Assembly: GCA_025050575.1 (NCBI GenBank)
Contig: JALBVE010000003.1
Location: 1-61,505, forward strand
DNA length: 61,505 nucleotides
DNA from: Candidatus Devosia symbiotica
Lineage (GTDB): Bacteria; Pseudomonadota; Alphaproteobacteria; Rhizobiales; Devosiaceae
Reading direction: 5' to 3'
In this document: one piece after another, positions 29,641-38,403 of the stretch
How the letters are laid out: each line of letters begins with the position of its first letter
Numbering within the stretch: the stretch's first letter is position 1
Notes under the pieces: model-generated
What the model was told of the DNA's origin: nothing
The model's input: the letters and a program-made list of their open reading frames with translations, nothing else
Database searches by the model: none
Program-made: the position numbers and the translations under genes

Positions 29641-30253
29641 CCAATTCGATGATGGCGCCGGCACTGATACCATTGACTACGCGCGCCACGCACTATCCCT
29701 TTTCATTGGTTTCGCCCAGTCAACTGGCTTTGGTGAAGGCGTTGGCACCGACAGGATCATAAACATAGAAAATGTCGTGGGCGGTCGGGTTGCTGATCTA
29801 TTGGTCGATGGCGATGGCGTCAACAAGTTGGAAGGCCTGGCTGGTGACGACAAGATCTGGGGCCTTGAAAGCGCCGACATGACGATAGGAAAACCGGGTA
29901 CCGATCTTCTGGTCGGTGGAGCGTGCAATGGTCGCTATCTTTACAGTGCCTGTGACGGCTCCGACGACATTTCCGAAGCAGCCGAGGGCGGAGACAACGA
30001 TCTCCTTGAGGTTGTCCAATCCGATGCTGATGTCCAATTTAGCCGCTTCGGAGATAATCTACGCATTAGCATCAACGGCGCTGAAACAATCGTGGTCTGG
30101 GACCAATTTTTGCAGGCAAGTTCGGTAAGATTGGAGACACTCGTCATCGGTCAATCGCGGCCAATTTTGCTGGAGACCGGGGCTTCGATAACCGATGAGC
30201 CTTGGCAGCACATGCTTGCTACCCTTTCTCGGCGATTGTCCTGTGCGACCTGA
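29640..30253 (+). pseudogene. RTX/hemolysin-type calcium-binding protein fragment
   Basis: Reads as the C-terminal part of an RTX protein. The segment GTDTIDYARHALSLFIGFAQ, then GVGTDRIINIENVVGGRVAD, is the usual linker between RTX blocks. It is followed by degenerate calcium-binding repeats (GVNKLEGLAGDDKIWGL, GTDLLVGGACNGRYLYSACD). FGDNLRISINGAETIVVWDQF comes near the end. The 5' part is missing and the linker is out of frame with the rest. Intact relatives are secreted by type I systems. Here it is a relic. Confidence 0.78.
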
Positions 30254-30314
30254 TGCTGTCTCACCTCCCGATGATTGACCGTGATATGATGTTCGTATCA
30301 CACAACTAACTGTG

Positions 30315-30495
30315 TTGGTTCCTAAAGGCCGTAGTGTTGGCGGGATCAAAAGGGAACACGGTGCGACGTACCCATTAGGGCGCAAAAACGTGGCTACTCC
30401 CGCAACTGTAAGCGGTGCGCGCGCTCTTATGCCACTGGCGAAAGCCGGGAAGGCGAGGGCGCTATCTCTACCGCGAGCCAGGAGACCTGCCGGCG
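30315..30495 (+). promoter_or_regulatory. Cobalamin (AdoCbl) riboswitch
   Basis: The conserved aptamer blocks appear in order: AGGGAACACGGTGCG (from about 30350), CCGCAACTGTAAGCGG (30399-30414), GCCACTGGCGAAAGCCGGGAAGGC-type P4-P6 elements (30431-30454), and the B12 box GAGCCAGGAGACCTGCC (30475-30491). All diagnostic bases look intact. It lies just upstream of cbtB and would repress the cbtB-cbtA-cob operon when cobalamin is plentiful. Confidence 0.95.
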
Positions 30496-30546
30496 CACTG
30501 AACCGAGTCTCGAGCTCAAATGATTCCGCGCACGGAGGGTGCTGTC

Positions 30547-30732
30547 ATGAATACGACGACCAATATGGCCACTGGCCTTCAATCTCTCTCGATCGCCCAG
30601 CGCCTGATCGCTAGTGTCCTGGCGCCCATGCTGGGCTTGACCTTGCTGATCGACGCCGGCTTTTCTAGCGATTATCGCCTGCATAATGGCGCGCACGACA
30701 CTCGCCGCGCCATGGGCCTTCTCTGCCACTAG
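30547..30732 (+). CDS. cbtB: Cobalt transporter subunit CbtB
   Basis: A 61-residue membrane protein with one transmembrane segment and the C-terminal His-containing metal motif LHNGAHDTRRAMGLLCH. It partners with CbtA in cobalt import for cobalamin synthesis. It is the first gene after the riboswitch. The frame is intact, but its partner CbtA and every cob gene downstream are broken, so it is probably a functional gene in name only. Confidence 0.88.
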   Translation: MNTTTNMATGLQSLSIAQRLIASVLAPMLGLTLLIDAGFSSDYRLHNGAHDTRRAMGLLCH

Positions 30733-30755
30733 GGCAGGGCAAACGAGAGAAATCA

Positions 30756-31516
30756 CATGTTTCGCAAACTGTTTTTTTGCTGCGATTCTAGCAGCTCTTT
30801 GTGCTCGCCTGGTACTGGCAGGGCTACAATACGCCCGCATTACCCCGCTGATTTTGCACGCTGAGACTTTTGAGGGCGAGGATGATCACAACCATACCGA
30901 AACCGCTCCCCTGGTCGTCGCCGATAGCCGCGAATTTGTCGTAGGCACACCGGCGCATTCTCATGATGCGACCGAACAATGGGCTCCGCAGGATGGCTTC
31001 GAGCGCACCTTCTACACCAGCCTGGCCACGGTTCTAGCCGCTGCCGGCTTCGCGCTGATCATTGGCGCGATCTCGGTATTGGCTGGCATTCCGATTAGCT
31101 TTGCCAACGGCTTTGTCTGGGGCATGGCCGGCGTCGTCACCTTCTCGCTGGCTCCGGCCTATGGTCTGCCGCCCGAACTACCCGACATGCCGACCGATGA
31201 TCTGTTCGCGCGCTAGCTGTGGTGGAGCGGTACCGTTCTGGCCACTGGCGGCGCACTGCTGTTGCTAACCAAGACCCGCGCCAGTTGGGCCTTCGCCGTT
31301 GGCATTGCGCTAGTTCTGGTTCCTCACATAATCGGCGCCCCTGCCGCCCCCCCCGATGAGCCGAGCGCCGTGCTGGCCCATCTGGCCACCGAATTTGCCG
31401 CCGTCACCCTGGGCAGCGCCCTGGTGTTCTGGCTGCTATTTGGCACGTTATTCGGCAAGCTAAGCGATATTTTCGCGACGCGCAGCGCCACCCATTTCGC
31501 AGGAGCTACCGCATGA
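30756..31516 (+). pseudogene. cbtA: Cobalt transporter subunit CbtA, broken
   Basis: Starts at ATG 30756 (MFRKLFF). A run of seven T near 30770 shifts the frame. The remaining protein reads in one frame (AAILAALCARLVLAGLQYAR, ISVLAGIPISFANGFVWGMA) to a TAG at 31214-31216 within FAR-stop-LWWSG, where Gln is the likely ancestral residue (CAG to TAG). It then continues RASWAFAVGIALVLVPHIIG to the TAA at 31514-31516. Its end overlaps the cobW start. Two lesions make it a pseudogene. Confidence 0.9.
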
Positions 31517-31578
31517 TCGCCAAGATCCCGGCCACCGTCATCACCGGCTTTCTCGGCGCCGGCAAAATCACCCTCGCT
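31513..31578 (+). pseudogene. cobW: CobW N-terminal stub
   Basis: About 20 codons: MIAKIPATVITGFLGAGKIT. This is the CobW/COG0523 GTPase start with a P-loop in which the last Lys-Thr-Thr has become Lys-Ile-Thr. Beyond it the sequence switches to CobN in another frame, so nearly all of cobW (normally about 350 codons) has been deleted. Confidence 0.88.
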
Positions 31579-33292
31579 CTTCCTCGCCAACTACTCCATC
31601 CGCGACGGCCGTCTTGCCAACGGCGTCGGCTACAACGCCCCGGCCTCGACGGTCGAAATCCTCAAGATGCTGGAAGCAGCGGGTTACGCGCTGAGCCCTC
31701 TGGCACCTCTCTCTGAGGGAGAGCGGCGGCGCGGCCGGCGGGTGAGGGGACTTTTCCCCAGACCTCGGTTGACCTCATAACTGCCCTCCAATCCGGCCCT
31801 ACCAACGCCAATCCGACTCGTGGTCAATCTCCCGCTATCCTCAGCCTTGCGCATTACGCCGAACTCTTCGACGCGCTCCCGACCACCATCTGCCACCAGA
31901 TCGTCACTCGCTAGGGCAACTCATCTACCGATCCCTTCATACGCGGCGATGTCTTCCATCTGCCGGCGCTGATTTTTGGCAATGTTGCCATCCTGCTGCA
32001 GCCCGCCCGCGGCTATCAACTCGACGAGATCGCCAACTACCACGATCCCGCGCTGGTGCCGCCGCACGTTTACATCGCGGTCTATCTCTGGCTGCGTCAC
32101 GAGTTCGACGCCCACGCCTTGATCCACAATGGCAAGCGCGGCGCGCTCGAATGGCTGCCCGGCAAGGCCACAGCGCTCGATGACCTGAGTTACCCCGACG
32201 CGCTCTGGAGCCAGTTGCCTCACCTCTATCCCTTCATCGTCAACGATCCCGGCGAGGGCGTCCAGACCAAGCGGCTCACCGGCGCGGTGATCATCGATCA
32301 TCTGGTGCCCCGCTGACCCGCGCCGAAACCTATGGGCCGCTCAAGGAGCCAGAAGCCCTGCTCGACGAATATTTTATGCCGCTTTGGGCATGGACCGCCG
32401 CCTCGCCGATCTCAGGCGCCGCATCCTCGATTTCACCCGCGACAGCCGGTTTGATCGCGATATCGGCCTGCCCGAGGACGAGACGCAGGCCTTGATCAAG
32501 ATCGACAACTTCCTTTGCGAGCTCAAGGAAGCCCAGATCCGCGAGGGCCTGCACATCTTCGGCCAGTCGCCGCGGGGACGATCTTTAAGCGCGATCTGAT
32601 TGTCGCGCTCTCCAAGGTACCACGCGGCGAAGGGGCCGGGGATAACTCGCTGATCCGCGCTCTCGCCGATGATCTCAAGCTCGGTTTTGACCCGCTCACC
32701 GCCAAACTCGGCGAACCTTGATCCGGCTCGTTCATCCATCAGTCATCCGCCGTTCATCCCGGTGGCAACATTGTGACCCGCAGCGTTGGCGGCGGCGTCG
32801 AGAAGCTCGAAGCCATCGTCGCTGATCTGGTCACCGGCGCCCGCACGCCTGACTCAGAATGGATCCCCGCCCCGCCGTATTGCACACCGTCCAAACCATC
32901 ATCCGTCCGCGCCTCGCCGCCTCAAGACCCGCCGAAATCTAGGCCTTGCTCGATGGTCTGGACGGCAAATTCATTGCCCTCGACCCCTTCGGCACCCCCT
33001 TGCGCGGCCGACTTAATGTTCTGCCTACCGGGCGCAATTTCGACTCGGTCGACAACCGCGCCGTGCCCACGCCTATCACCTGGAAACTTGGCCAGAAATC
33101 TGCCGAAAGCCTGGTTCTGCGCCACCTACAGGACCATGGCCATCATCTCCGCTCGGTCGCCCTTTCGGTCTGGGGTGCCGCTAATATGCGCACTAGCGGC
33201 GACGACATCGCCCAGGCCATGATCCTGATTGGCGCCAAGCCGGTCTGGGATCCGGGCTCACTGCGGGTCTCCGGTTACGAAATCATCGCCAT
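31579..33292 (+). pseudogene. cobN: Cobaltochelatase subunit CobN, multiply broken and truncated
   Basis: CobN is the large subunit that inserts cobalt into hydrogenobyrinic acid diamide. Pieces recognisable in several frames include FLANYSIRDGRLANGVGYNA, GPTNANPTRGQSPAILSLAH, YQLDEIANYHDPALVPPHVY, MDRRLADLRRRILDFTRDSR, KFIALDPFGTPLRGRLNVLP and VWGAANMRTSGDDIAQAM. Stops occur near 31912, 32314, 32719 and 32938. A C/G-rich repeat interrupts it at about 31690-31770. The 5' third and the 3' end are deleted, the latter joined in frame to cobO. Confidence 0.92.
31690..31770. repeat. C/G hairpin repeat inserted in cobN (copy 2)
   Basis: Between the CobN segments ending GYALS and beginning DLITALQSGPTNAN lies a stretch with CACCTCTCTCTGAGGGAGAG and GGGTGAGGGG...CCCC. 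It has no CobN similarity but resembles the intergenic hairpin repeats found elsewhere in the window. It may have inserted here or been brought in by a deletion. Confidence 0.5.
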
Positions 33293-33623
33293 GGGCGAAA
33301 GCTTTACCTGGGATGTCGCCGATCGTCAGCGTGATCTAGCCGCTGCTCGCAAGGCCTGGGAGCATGTCAAATCGCTGATTTTGGGCCCCAACCACAAGAT
33401 GGTGCTGCTCGAAGAGCTCAATATCTGCCCGCGCTACGACTATCTGCCGATCAAGGAAGTGGTGGAGTTCTTCAAGAACAAGCCGGCCGATACTCATGTC
33501 ATCGTCACCGGCCGCAATGCCAAGGATGAACTGATCGAGATCGCCGATCTGATCACCGAAATGACCGAGATCAAGCACCACTTCCGCTCGGGCGTCAAAG
33601 CCCAGATCGGGATCGAATTCTAG
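33293..33623 (+). pseudogene. cobO: CobO (cob(I)yrinic acid a,c-diamide adenosyltransferase), 5' truncated, fused to CobN
   Basis: The last roughly 110 codons match the C-terminal half of CobO: GESFTWDVADRQRDLAAARK, MVLLEELNICPRYDYLPIKE, VIVTGRNAKDELIEIADLIT and the usual end FRSGVKAQIGIEF. The N-terminal P-loop is missing. The frame is continuous from a TTG at 32946 in cobN, so a 226-codon CobN-CobO chimera is open. No catalytic adenosyltransferase can result. Confidence 0.93.
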
Positions 33624-34085
33624 CAGGCATTGCCACGCAGCCACGCAACAAGCTGTTCAACGACTGGGTCCATATCGGCCCGGTCACGTGCGCCATATTC
33701 AGCGCGGAAGGCAGCGTAGCTCTGGCCTTCGCAAAGCGCGATCAGGCGCTGATAGAGAATTTGTCCGCCAGCAATCGCTGACTAGCTGGTCCAGCGCGGC
33801 GTTGCCGCCTGATAGGTCTGGTTTCAGCCATCAGCGGCATCCTGCGCCATGCAGCTGGCGACCTCGCTATCGAAATCACCCAGCCAGCCGCCCCAGACGT
33901 TTAGCGTTATGGCGCGCCCGGGCAGGACGAAAATCTGCCCGTCGCCATTGTTGCTCTCGCCCTGGCCAACAAAGCCGTCCGGCACCTCAATACTGTATCC
34001 GAACCGAGCATTGTCATAGCGCGCCCAACCCTGCGCCAGAGCGGCAGGGCAAAGAGAGCAGGCAGGACGATGATGGTGATGCGTA
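33620..34085 (-). pseudogene. Exported protein of unknown function, broken
   Basis: Reverse-strand remnant ending LVAWLRGNAC at the TAG at 33620-33622, which overlaps the cobO stop on the other strand. An N-terminal hydrophobic signal-like stretch (ITIIVLPALFALPL) is out of frame with the mature part WARYDNARFGYSIEVPDGFV and GNGDGQIFVLPGRAI-like sequence. A stop lies near 33783. The mature start resembles periplasmic proteins of Hyphomicrobiales with a WxxYxNxRFGYxIxxP opening. The function is unknown. Confidence 0.65.
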
Positions 34086-34137
34086 TAGCCGTGAAATTGC
34101 GCGTAGCGCGACCGCAGAGCGAAGTTACTTTCGCGCG

Positions 34138-34690
34138 TCAGACCATCACTATACCGGCGTGCTTGGCCTTGTTTTCGGGCTCGGCATGGATGGCGATCTG
34201 CACGTCGCGGACGGCTTCACGTAGCTTGGCTTCGTTCATGGCGCCGGGGACCGCGAGGTGGAAATCGATAAAGGTTATCTTGTCTGCCTGCCACGTACGG
34301 ATATCATAGGCCTCAATGGCCCCTCGGCATTGAGGGCGATAACCTCGCGGATTGTGTCTTGGATGTCTTTTGGCACGGCGACATCCATCAACCCGCCAAC
34401 GCTGTCGCGGATGACGCCCTAGCCCGACCACAGGATGTTGATCGCCACCAGCGCTGCCAGAATAGAATCGAGCATTGCCCACCATATGCGCAAGCAATCC
34501 AGCCCTCTGCTGCTGCCCGTCGCGCTGCATTTCGGCGTCCCGATCCGTTAAGGCGCACTAGTGGCACGCTGCTGGCCAGCGCGTCGGCAATGGGATTGGC
34601 CGAAATCGTCCCAGCATAGAGATGCGTGGCGTCCACCAGACGTTCAACGCTGGCGCTGCGCAGATAGGCTACCAATCCATCAACCCTGCA
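34138..34690 (-). pseudogene. Cation diffusion facilitator (CDF) transporter, broken
   Basis: The C-terminal cytoplasmic domain is clear: AIEAYDIRTWQADKITFIDF, then AVRDVQIAIHAEPENKAKHA. Upstream in another frame is a transmembrane helix (MLDSILAALVAINILWSG) followed by a TAG at 34419-34421 where the family has Trp, then GVIRDSVGGLMDVAVPKDIQ. A possible N-terminal piece (LYAGTISANPIADALAS) lies near 34600. Most membrane helices are missing. Metal exporters of this family (Zn/Co/Fe) near cobalamin genes fit cobalt handling, but this is speculative. Confidence 0.8.
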
Positions 34691-35366
34691 ATTGCCGCGC
34701 ATCGCCAATTTTGACGATCTCGACCCGCTACGTACCGAGCCGGGCGTCAATCTGATGCTGGTGCCGTCGGGTAAATCTATTCCACGCGACACCAATCTGA
34801 TCATTCTCTCCGGTTCAAAAGCCACGCGCAGCGACCTGGCTGCGCTGCGCGCCAATGGCCGGGACATCGATATTACTGCCCATCACCGCGCCGGAGATAA
34901 GATCGTCGGCATTTGTAGCGGCTACCAGATGCTCGGGCGTACGATTGCTGATCCGGACGGGATTGAAGGCGTGCCCGGAACCAGCCAGGGGCTCGGCTTG
35001 CTCGACGTTCAGACGGCGCTCTTGCCGGACAAGCAAGTGCGCGTGGAACAGGCGACCCATCTCGCCTCAGGCACCGCCATTGCTGGCTACCACATGCATA
35101 TAGGAGTCACCTAGGGGCCTGTTGCGCAAATCGATGGCGTCAACGAGGGCGCTATCAGCGCCGATGGGCTTGTGCAGGGCACTTGCCTACATGGCCTGTT
35201 CGCCGTCGACAGTTTCTGCCGTGCCGTGCTGAGCAATGTCGCTAGTCCTGATTTTGCCTATGAGACCAGCATTGAGCAGACGCTTGATGATCTCGCTGTT
35301 CATTTGGAACAACACCTCAATATCGACGCCCTGCTGGGCCTCGCTGAACCCGTTAGGTTGATCTGA
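34691..35366 (+). pseudogene. cobQ: Cobyric acid synthase CobQ, C-terminal half with a stop
   Basis: Only the glutamine amidotransferase-like half remains, beginning PRIANFDDLDPLRTEPGVNL. The nucleophile region is GICSGYQMLG with Cys present, and the HMHIG motif follows. A TAG at 35112-35114 then interrupts HMHIGVT-stop-GPVAQIDG, after which the frame continues CLHGLFAVDSFCRAVL to the natural end. The N-terminal ATP-dependent synthetase domain is deleted. The TGA at 35364-35366 overlaps the ATG of the cobD remnant. Confidence 0.92.
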
Positions 35367-35460
35367 TGCAAGCCTTTATCGCGCCGCTGGCTCTGATTCT
35401 TGAACATTGGCAGGGCTACCCCGCCCCAGCTGCTCTCCCAGATCGGTTATCCCGTCGTGC
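35365..35460 (+). pseudogene. cobD: CobD/CbiB N-terminal stub
   Basis: About 30 codons (IAPLALILEHWQGYPAP, then after a one-base shift LLSQIGYPVVQI) match the start of the membrane protein CobD/CbiB, which attaches aminopropanol in cobalamin synthesis. The rest is missing, and the stub runs tail to tail into the 3' end of cobU on the opposite strand. This marks another deletion junction near 35455. Confidence 0.72.
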
Positions 35461-35921
35461 AGATCTCGGCGAGGCGTTGATGCGCGCTGCCGGCTAGATC
35501 GCGGAAGGTACGGGCTATGGCATTGTTCGGCACGATCCCCAACCCGACTTCATTGCTCACCAGAATGATGCGCGTCTGGTCCAACTGACCCAGGGTCTGC
35601 CCTAGCCTGTTGGCCTGCATCGAGACATTTTCACCGGAAATCAGCAGATTGGTGATCCACAGCGTTAGACAGTCGACCGTGAATGACATCATGCGTCTTG
35701 GCCGTCTTGATCAGAGTTTTGGACAGCGTCAGCGGTTCCTCAATGGTGGCGAATTGTCCGGCCCTGCTCGCCTGGTGGCTGGTGACATGGTCGCGCATCT
35801 CGCCATCAAGCACCTCGGCGGTCGCCAGATAGGCTGGGGTACTGCCGCTTCGCAGCGCTAGGCTTTCGGCAAAAGCGGTCTTGCCCAAACGACCCCTCAG
35901 CACCAGAACGTGTCGTGTCAT
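35455..35921 (-). pseudogene. cobU: Adenosylcobinamide kinase/guanylyltransferase, broken
   Basis: Starts at ATG 35921 (MTRHVLVLRGRLGKTAFAES). The P-loop has lost a residue relative to the family GGxxSGKSxxAE. YLATAEVLDGEMRDHVTSHQ follows. The frame shifts near 35690, after which TVDCLTLWITNLLISGENV and the GTP-site region IILVSNEVGLGIVPNNAIAR are read. The 3' end is cut at about 35455, where it meets the cobD stub. In rhizobia this gene is usually named cobP or cobU. Confidence 0.88.
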
Positions 35922-36130
35922 GTTCCCAGTCTCCATCTGATCGCCTCACGATAATGCACCAAAATTGCCGTGCGGGGACCGCTTGTGTAGCTCGAGCAGA
36001 CGAGTCATGAGGCTGGGATAGGATGTGGGAGCGCGAATGTTTAGGCTTTCCCTATCCTTAACTTTCCCCGCCAGGGGATGACGACTGAGAAATCGGTGCA
36101 ACCCAACAAAAAGACCAAGAAAATGACGTC
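35922..36130. other. Junction region between the cobalamin and gene transfer agent remnants
   Basis: No gene was recognised. The stretch around 36045-36080 (CCCTATCC...CCCCGCCAGGGGATG) resembles one arm of the dispersed C/G hairpin repeat. The head part of the gene transfer agent cluster (terminase, portal, protease, capsid), expected upstream of 36130, is absent, so a large deletion probably ends here. Confidence 0.45.
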
Positions 36131-36133
36131 TTA

Positions 36134-36703
36134 ATTTTCTGGCGAGACCCGCCGAGGAGCTGGTTTCGTTTATCGCGGCCAAGGCTTTTCTCAAGGTCGA
36201 TGACACAGTCGAGGACGGACTGATCACGACGCTGATCGGCGCGGCGCGATTGCATGTCGAGGGGGTGACGGGGCAGGCACCGCTGGCCCAGAGCTGGCGG
36301 CTGGTGCTTGACGCCTGGCCCGATGACTGGATGGGCAGGTTGCCAATAACCCCATTCATCAGTGTCACCGAGATCATGGCCCATGACCGCGGCGGGGTAG
36401 GCCTTGCGGTGCTGCTAGCCTAGTTCCTGAGTGAACCGGACCGGTTGTTGCTGCCTGCGACAGTGGCGGGTATGCCGGCACTGCGTGAGCGGCAGGGAAT
36501 TGAAATCGACTATGTCGCCGGCTTCGGCACCGACCCTGCCGATATGCCGGTTGATATCGTTCAGGCCCTGCTGTTGCTAGTCGGCTATTGGTACGAGCAT
36601 CTGGTACGAGCATCGCGATGCAGTGATCGTGGCGGGATCTGGCGCGGTGATGCCGACCGGGTTTGACCGGCTGATCGCCAACCACAAGCGGGTGCGGTTA
36701 TGA
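36134..36703 (+). pseudogene. GTA gp6-like head-tail connector, broken
   Basis: Head-tail connector of the gp6/DUF3168-neighbour class: LVSFIAAKAFLKVDDTVEDG, LIGAARLHVEGVTGQAPLAQ, then a TAG near 36421 in VLLA-stop-FLSEPDRLLLPATVA. Near the end a 13-bp unit (TGGTACGAGCATC) is duplicated at 36589-36614. One copy restores LVGYWYEHRDAVIVAGSG, so the duplication is a frameshift. The end IANHKRVRL is then read in another frame, with an ATGA overlap to gp7. Confidence 0.88.
36589..36614 (+). repeat. 13-bp tandem duplication in gp6
   Basis: TGGTACGAGCATC occurs twice in direct succession (36589-36601 and 36602-36614). Its length is not a multiple of three, so it breaks the gp6 frame. This is a slippage event of the same kind as in the EamA gene. 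Confidence 0.95.
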
Positions 36704-37045
36704 ATGAGCTCGTTCCCCTCATCGGCACTATGACCGATCGAGTGTAGCTAAAGCGCCGCGAGATGGACAGCGAATCCGGCGGCGGGCGCGACACGGTGTT
36801 TGTGCCGCTGACCAGTGTCTGGGCCTGAATCCGCTCGCTGCGTGGCCGGCAGAACACCAGCGCTGATAGCCGCGCAGTGGCGATTTCGGATGCCGTGGTG
36901 CTGCGCTTTTGCACCGATATCAAACCGGGCGACCATATCCTCTATCGCGGGCGAAATCTGGACGTGATCAGCACCGCCGACCTCAATGGCCGCTGGCGCC
37001 TATCTCAGCTGCACCTGCAGGGAAATCAGTTTCACGGGCTAGGCC
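36700..37045 (+). pseudogene. GTA gp7-like head closure protein, broken
   Basis: Starts MNELVPLIGTMTDRV, then a TAG near 36747. REMDSESGGGRDTVFVPLTS follows, then a TGA near 36827 in VWA-stop-IRSLRGRQNTSA, where the family has a Trp-rich WAxIxxL segment. The end DHILYRGRNLDVISTADLNG is the usual head-tail adaptor C-terminus. All is in one frame with two or more stops. Confidence 0.85.
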
Positions 37046-37445
37046 ATGCACCCGATCAGCCTATTGCAGAGTGCGCTCGTCACCGCCCTCAAGACCGATG
37101 CGGCGCTCGGGACTCTTGTCGGGATTGATGGCGTGTTCGACGCCGCACCTACCGGCCGGGCGCCGCCTTTTGTAGGCATCGCTCGGCATGATGCGGTGAA
37201 TGGTGATCTCCCCCCCTCCCAGGGGGCAAGAACATCGCCTGGTGCTGCATTGCTGGAGCGACCAGCCCAGCCGTCAGTGGACGCTCGACATAGCCGAGCG
37301 AGTGGTGGCAGTGGCGCTAGGACTGAGCGCGGCGGGGCTGGTGCTCAGCCATATCAGCCATGTGCGCACCAACACCGTGATCGACGACAGCACAGGACTG
37401 GCCCGGGCGGCAATGGCGATCCGGGTGTTCAGCGCATCGGGCTAG
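37046..37445 (+). pseudogene. GTA gp8 (DUF3168) tail terminator, frameshifted
   Basis: Begins MHPISLLQSALVTALKTDAA and continues IDGVFDAAPTGRAPPFVGIA. A run of seven C at about 37209 breaks the frame. The protein resumes as LVLHCWSDQPSRQWTLDIAE and ends ARAAMAIRVFSASG at the TAG near 37443. Both halves match DUF3168, so a single homopolymer frameshift explains the loss. Confidence 0.9.
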
Positions 37446-37499
37446 GGCTGGCGAGAGCCGAAATACCCCCTTCCTGCTCGATCACGGACTTGGCGAAGT

Positions 37500-37625
37500 G
37501 CCAAGTTCTATCTTGTTTTCCTCCCCGCAAGAGGGAGGGTGAAGCCGGTGGCTATGGCAAGATTTCGCCTCATCCCCGATGTCACCCTCCCCTGGCGGGG
37601 AGAGCAAGAAAGGGGATGTCTCCAG
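37500..37625. repeat. Long inverted repeat between gp8 and gp9 (copy 3)
   Basis: CTCCCCGCAAGAGGGAGGGT at 37521-37540 is nearly the reverse complement of ACCCTCCCCTGGCGGGGAG at 37584-37602, with about 42 bases between. Outer flanks (TTGTTTTC and GCAAGAAA) extend the symmetry. This looks like a small non-autonomous palindromic element inserted in the GTA operon, and it is related to the hairpin repeats at 19449, 31690 and 55262. Confidence 0.75.
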
Positions 37626-37649
37626 AATTCTCAATCAAAAAGGACAAAA

Positions 37650-38026
37650 ATGGCCGCTCAAAGCAGCGGCGATATGCTGCTCAAGCCCGACCAGACCGGA
37701 TCGGGCAGTTTTCTCACTGTGGCCGGGCTGCGCACCAGGGCACTCGTCTTCAATGCGGCCAGCGTCGACACCACCGATCAGGAAAGTGCCGGGCGCTGGC
37801 GCGAATTGGGGGCGGGGTGTTCAAGGACAATGCCTCGGACGCGCAGATCCGCAGCCTGTTCTTTGCTGGCACCATTTGCGACTGGCAACTGATCCTGCCC
37901 GATTTCGGCACCGTCACCGGCCCGTTCCAGATCGTGGCGCTGGAATTCTCCGGCGATCATGCCGGCTAGGTGACCTTCGACCTAGCGCTCGAAAGCGCCG
38001 GCGAACTGAGTTTTGCCGCGATCTGA
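37650..38026 (+). pseudogene. GTA gp9 major tail protein, broken
   Basis: MAAQSSGDMLLKPDQTGSGS and FLTVAGLRTRALVFNAASVD are the usual GTA major tail start. A one-base shift near 37810 separates this from VFKDNASDAQIRSLFFAGTI and CDWQLILPDFGTVTGPFQIV. A TAG at about 37968 precedes the end VTFDLALESAGELSFAAI. This protein forms the tail tube in functional particles. Confidence 0.9.
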
Positions 38027-38093
38027 TCGCCATCGCGATACTTGGGTCACGCTTGGTACCAACACCAATTTTGCCAAGCAAGGGACCAAGAAT

Positions 38094-38403
38094 ATGGCGA
38101 TCACCCAACGGGTGGAAATCGATGTCCTTGTTGGCGGCGAGACGCTGACGCTGTGCTTGACGCTGGGCGCGCTGGCCGAATTGGAGGCGCGGCTGCAGGC
38201 CGGCGATCTGGTGAGGCTAGCCGAACGGTTTCGAGCGGACTGGTTTCGGCGCGCGACCTGACAGCCATTCTGGGCGCCGGGCTGCGCGGCGGCAATGCCA
38301 TCAGCGATGACGATTTGGCGCGGCTGAGCATTGAGGGCGGGCCAAGGGCGCCGCCAAGATCGCCGCCAGACTGCTCAGGACGACCTTTGGAGAGCCGGCA
38401 TGA
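38094..38403 (+). pseudogene. GTA gp10-like tail assembly protein, frameshifted
   Basis: MAITQRVEIDVLVGGETLTL and LGALAELEARLQAGDLVRLA run to a one-base shift near 38235. The second frame reads GLVSARDLTAILGAGLRGGN and ISDDDLARLSIEGG, and after another shift KIAARLLRTTFGEPA, ending in an ATGA overlap with the next gene. Confidence 0.85.
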
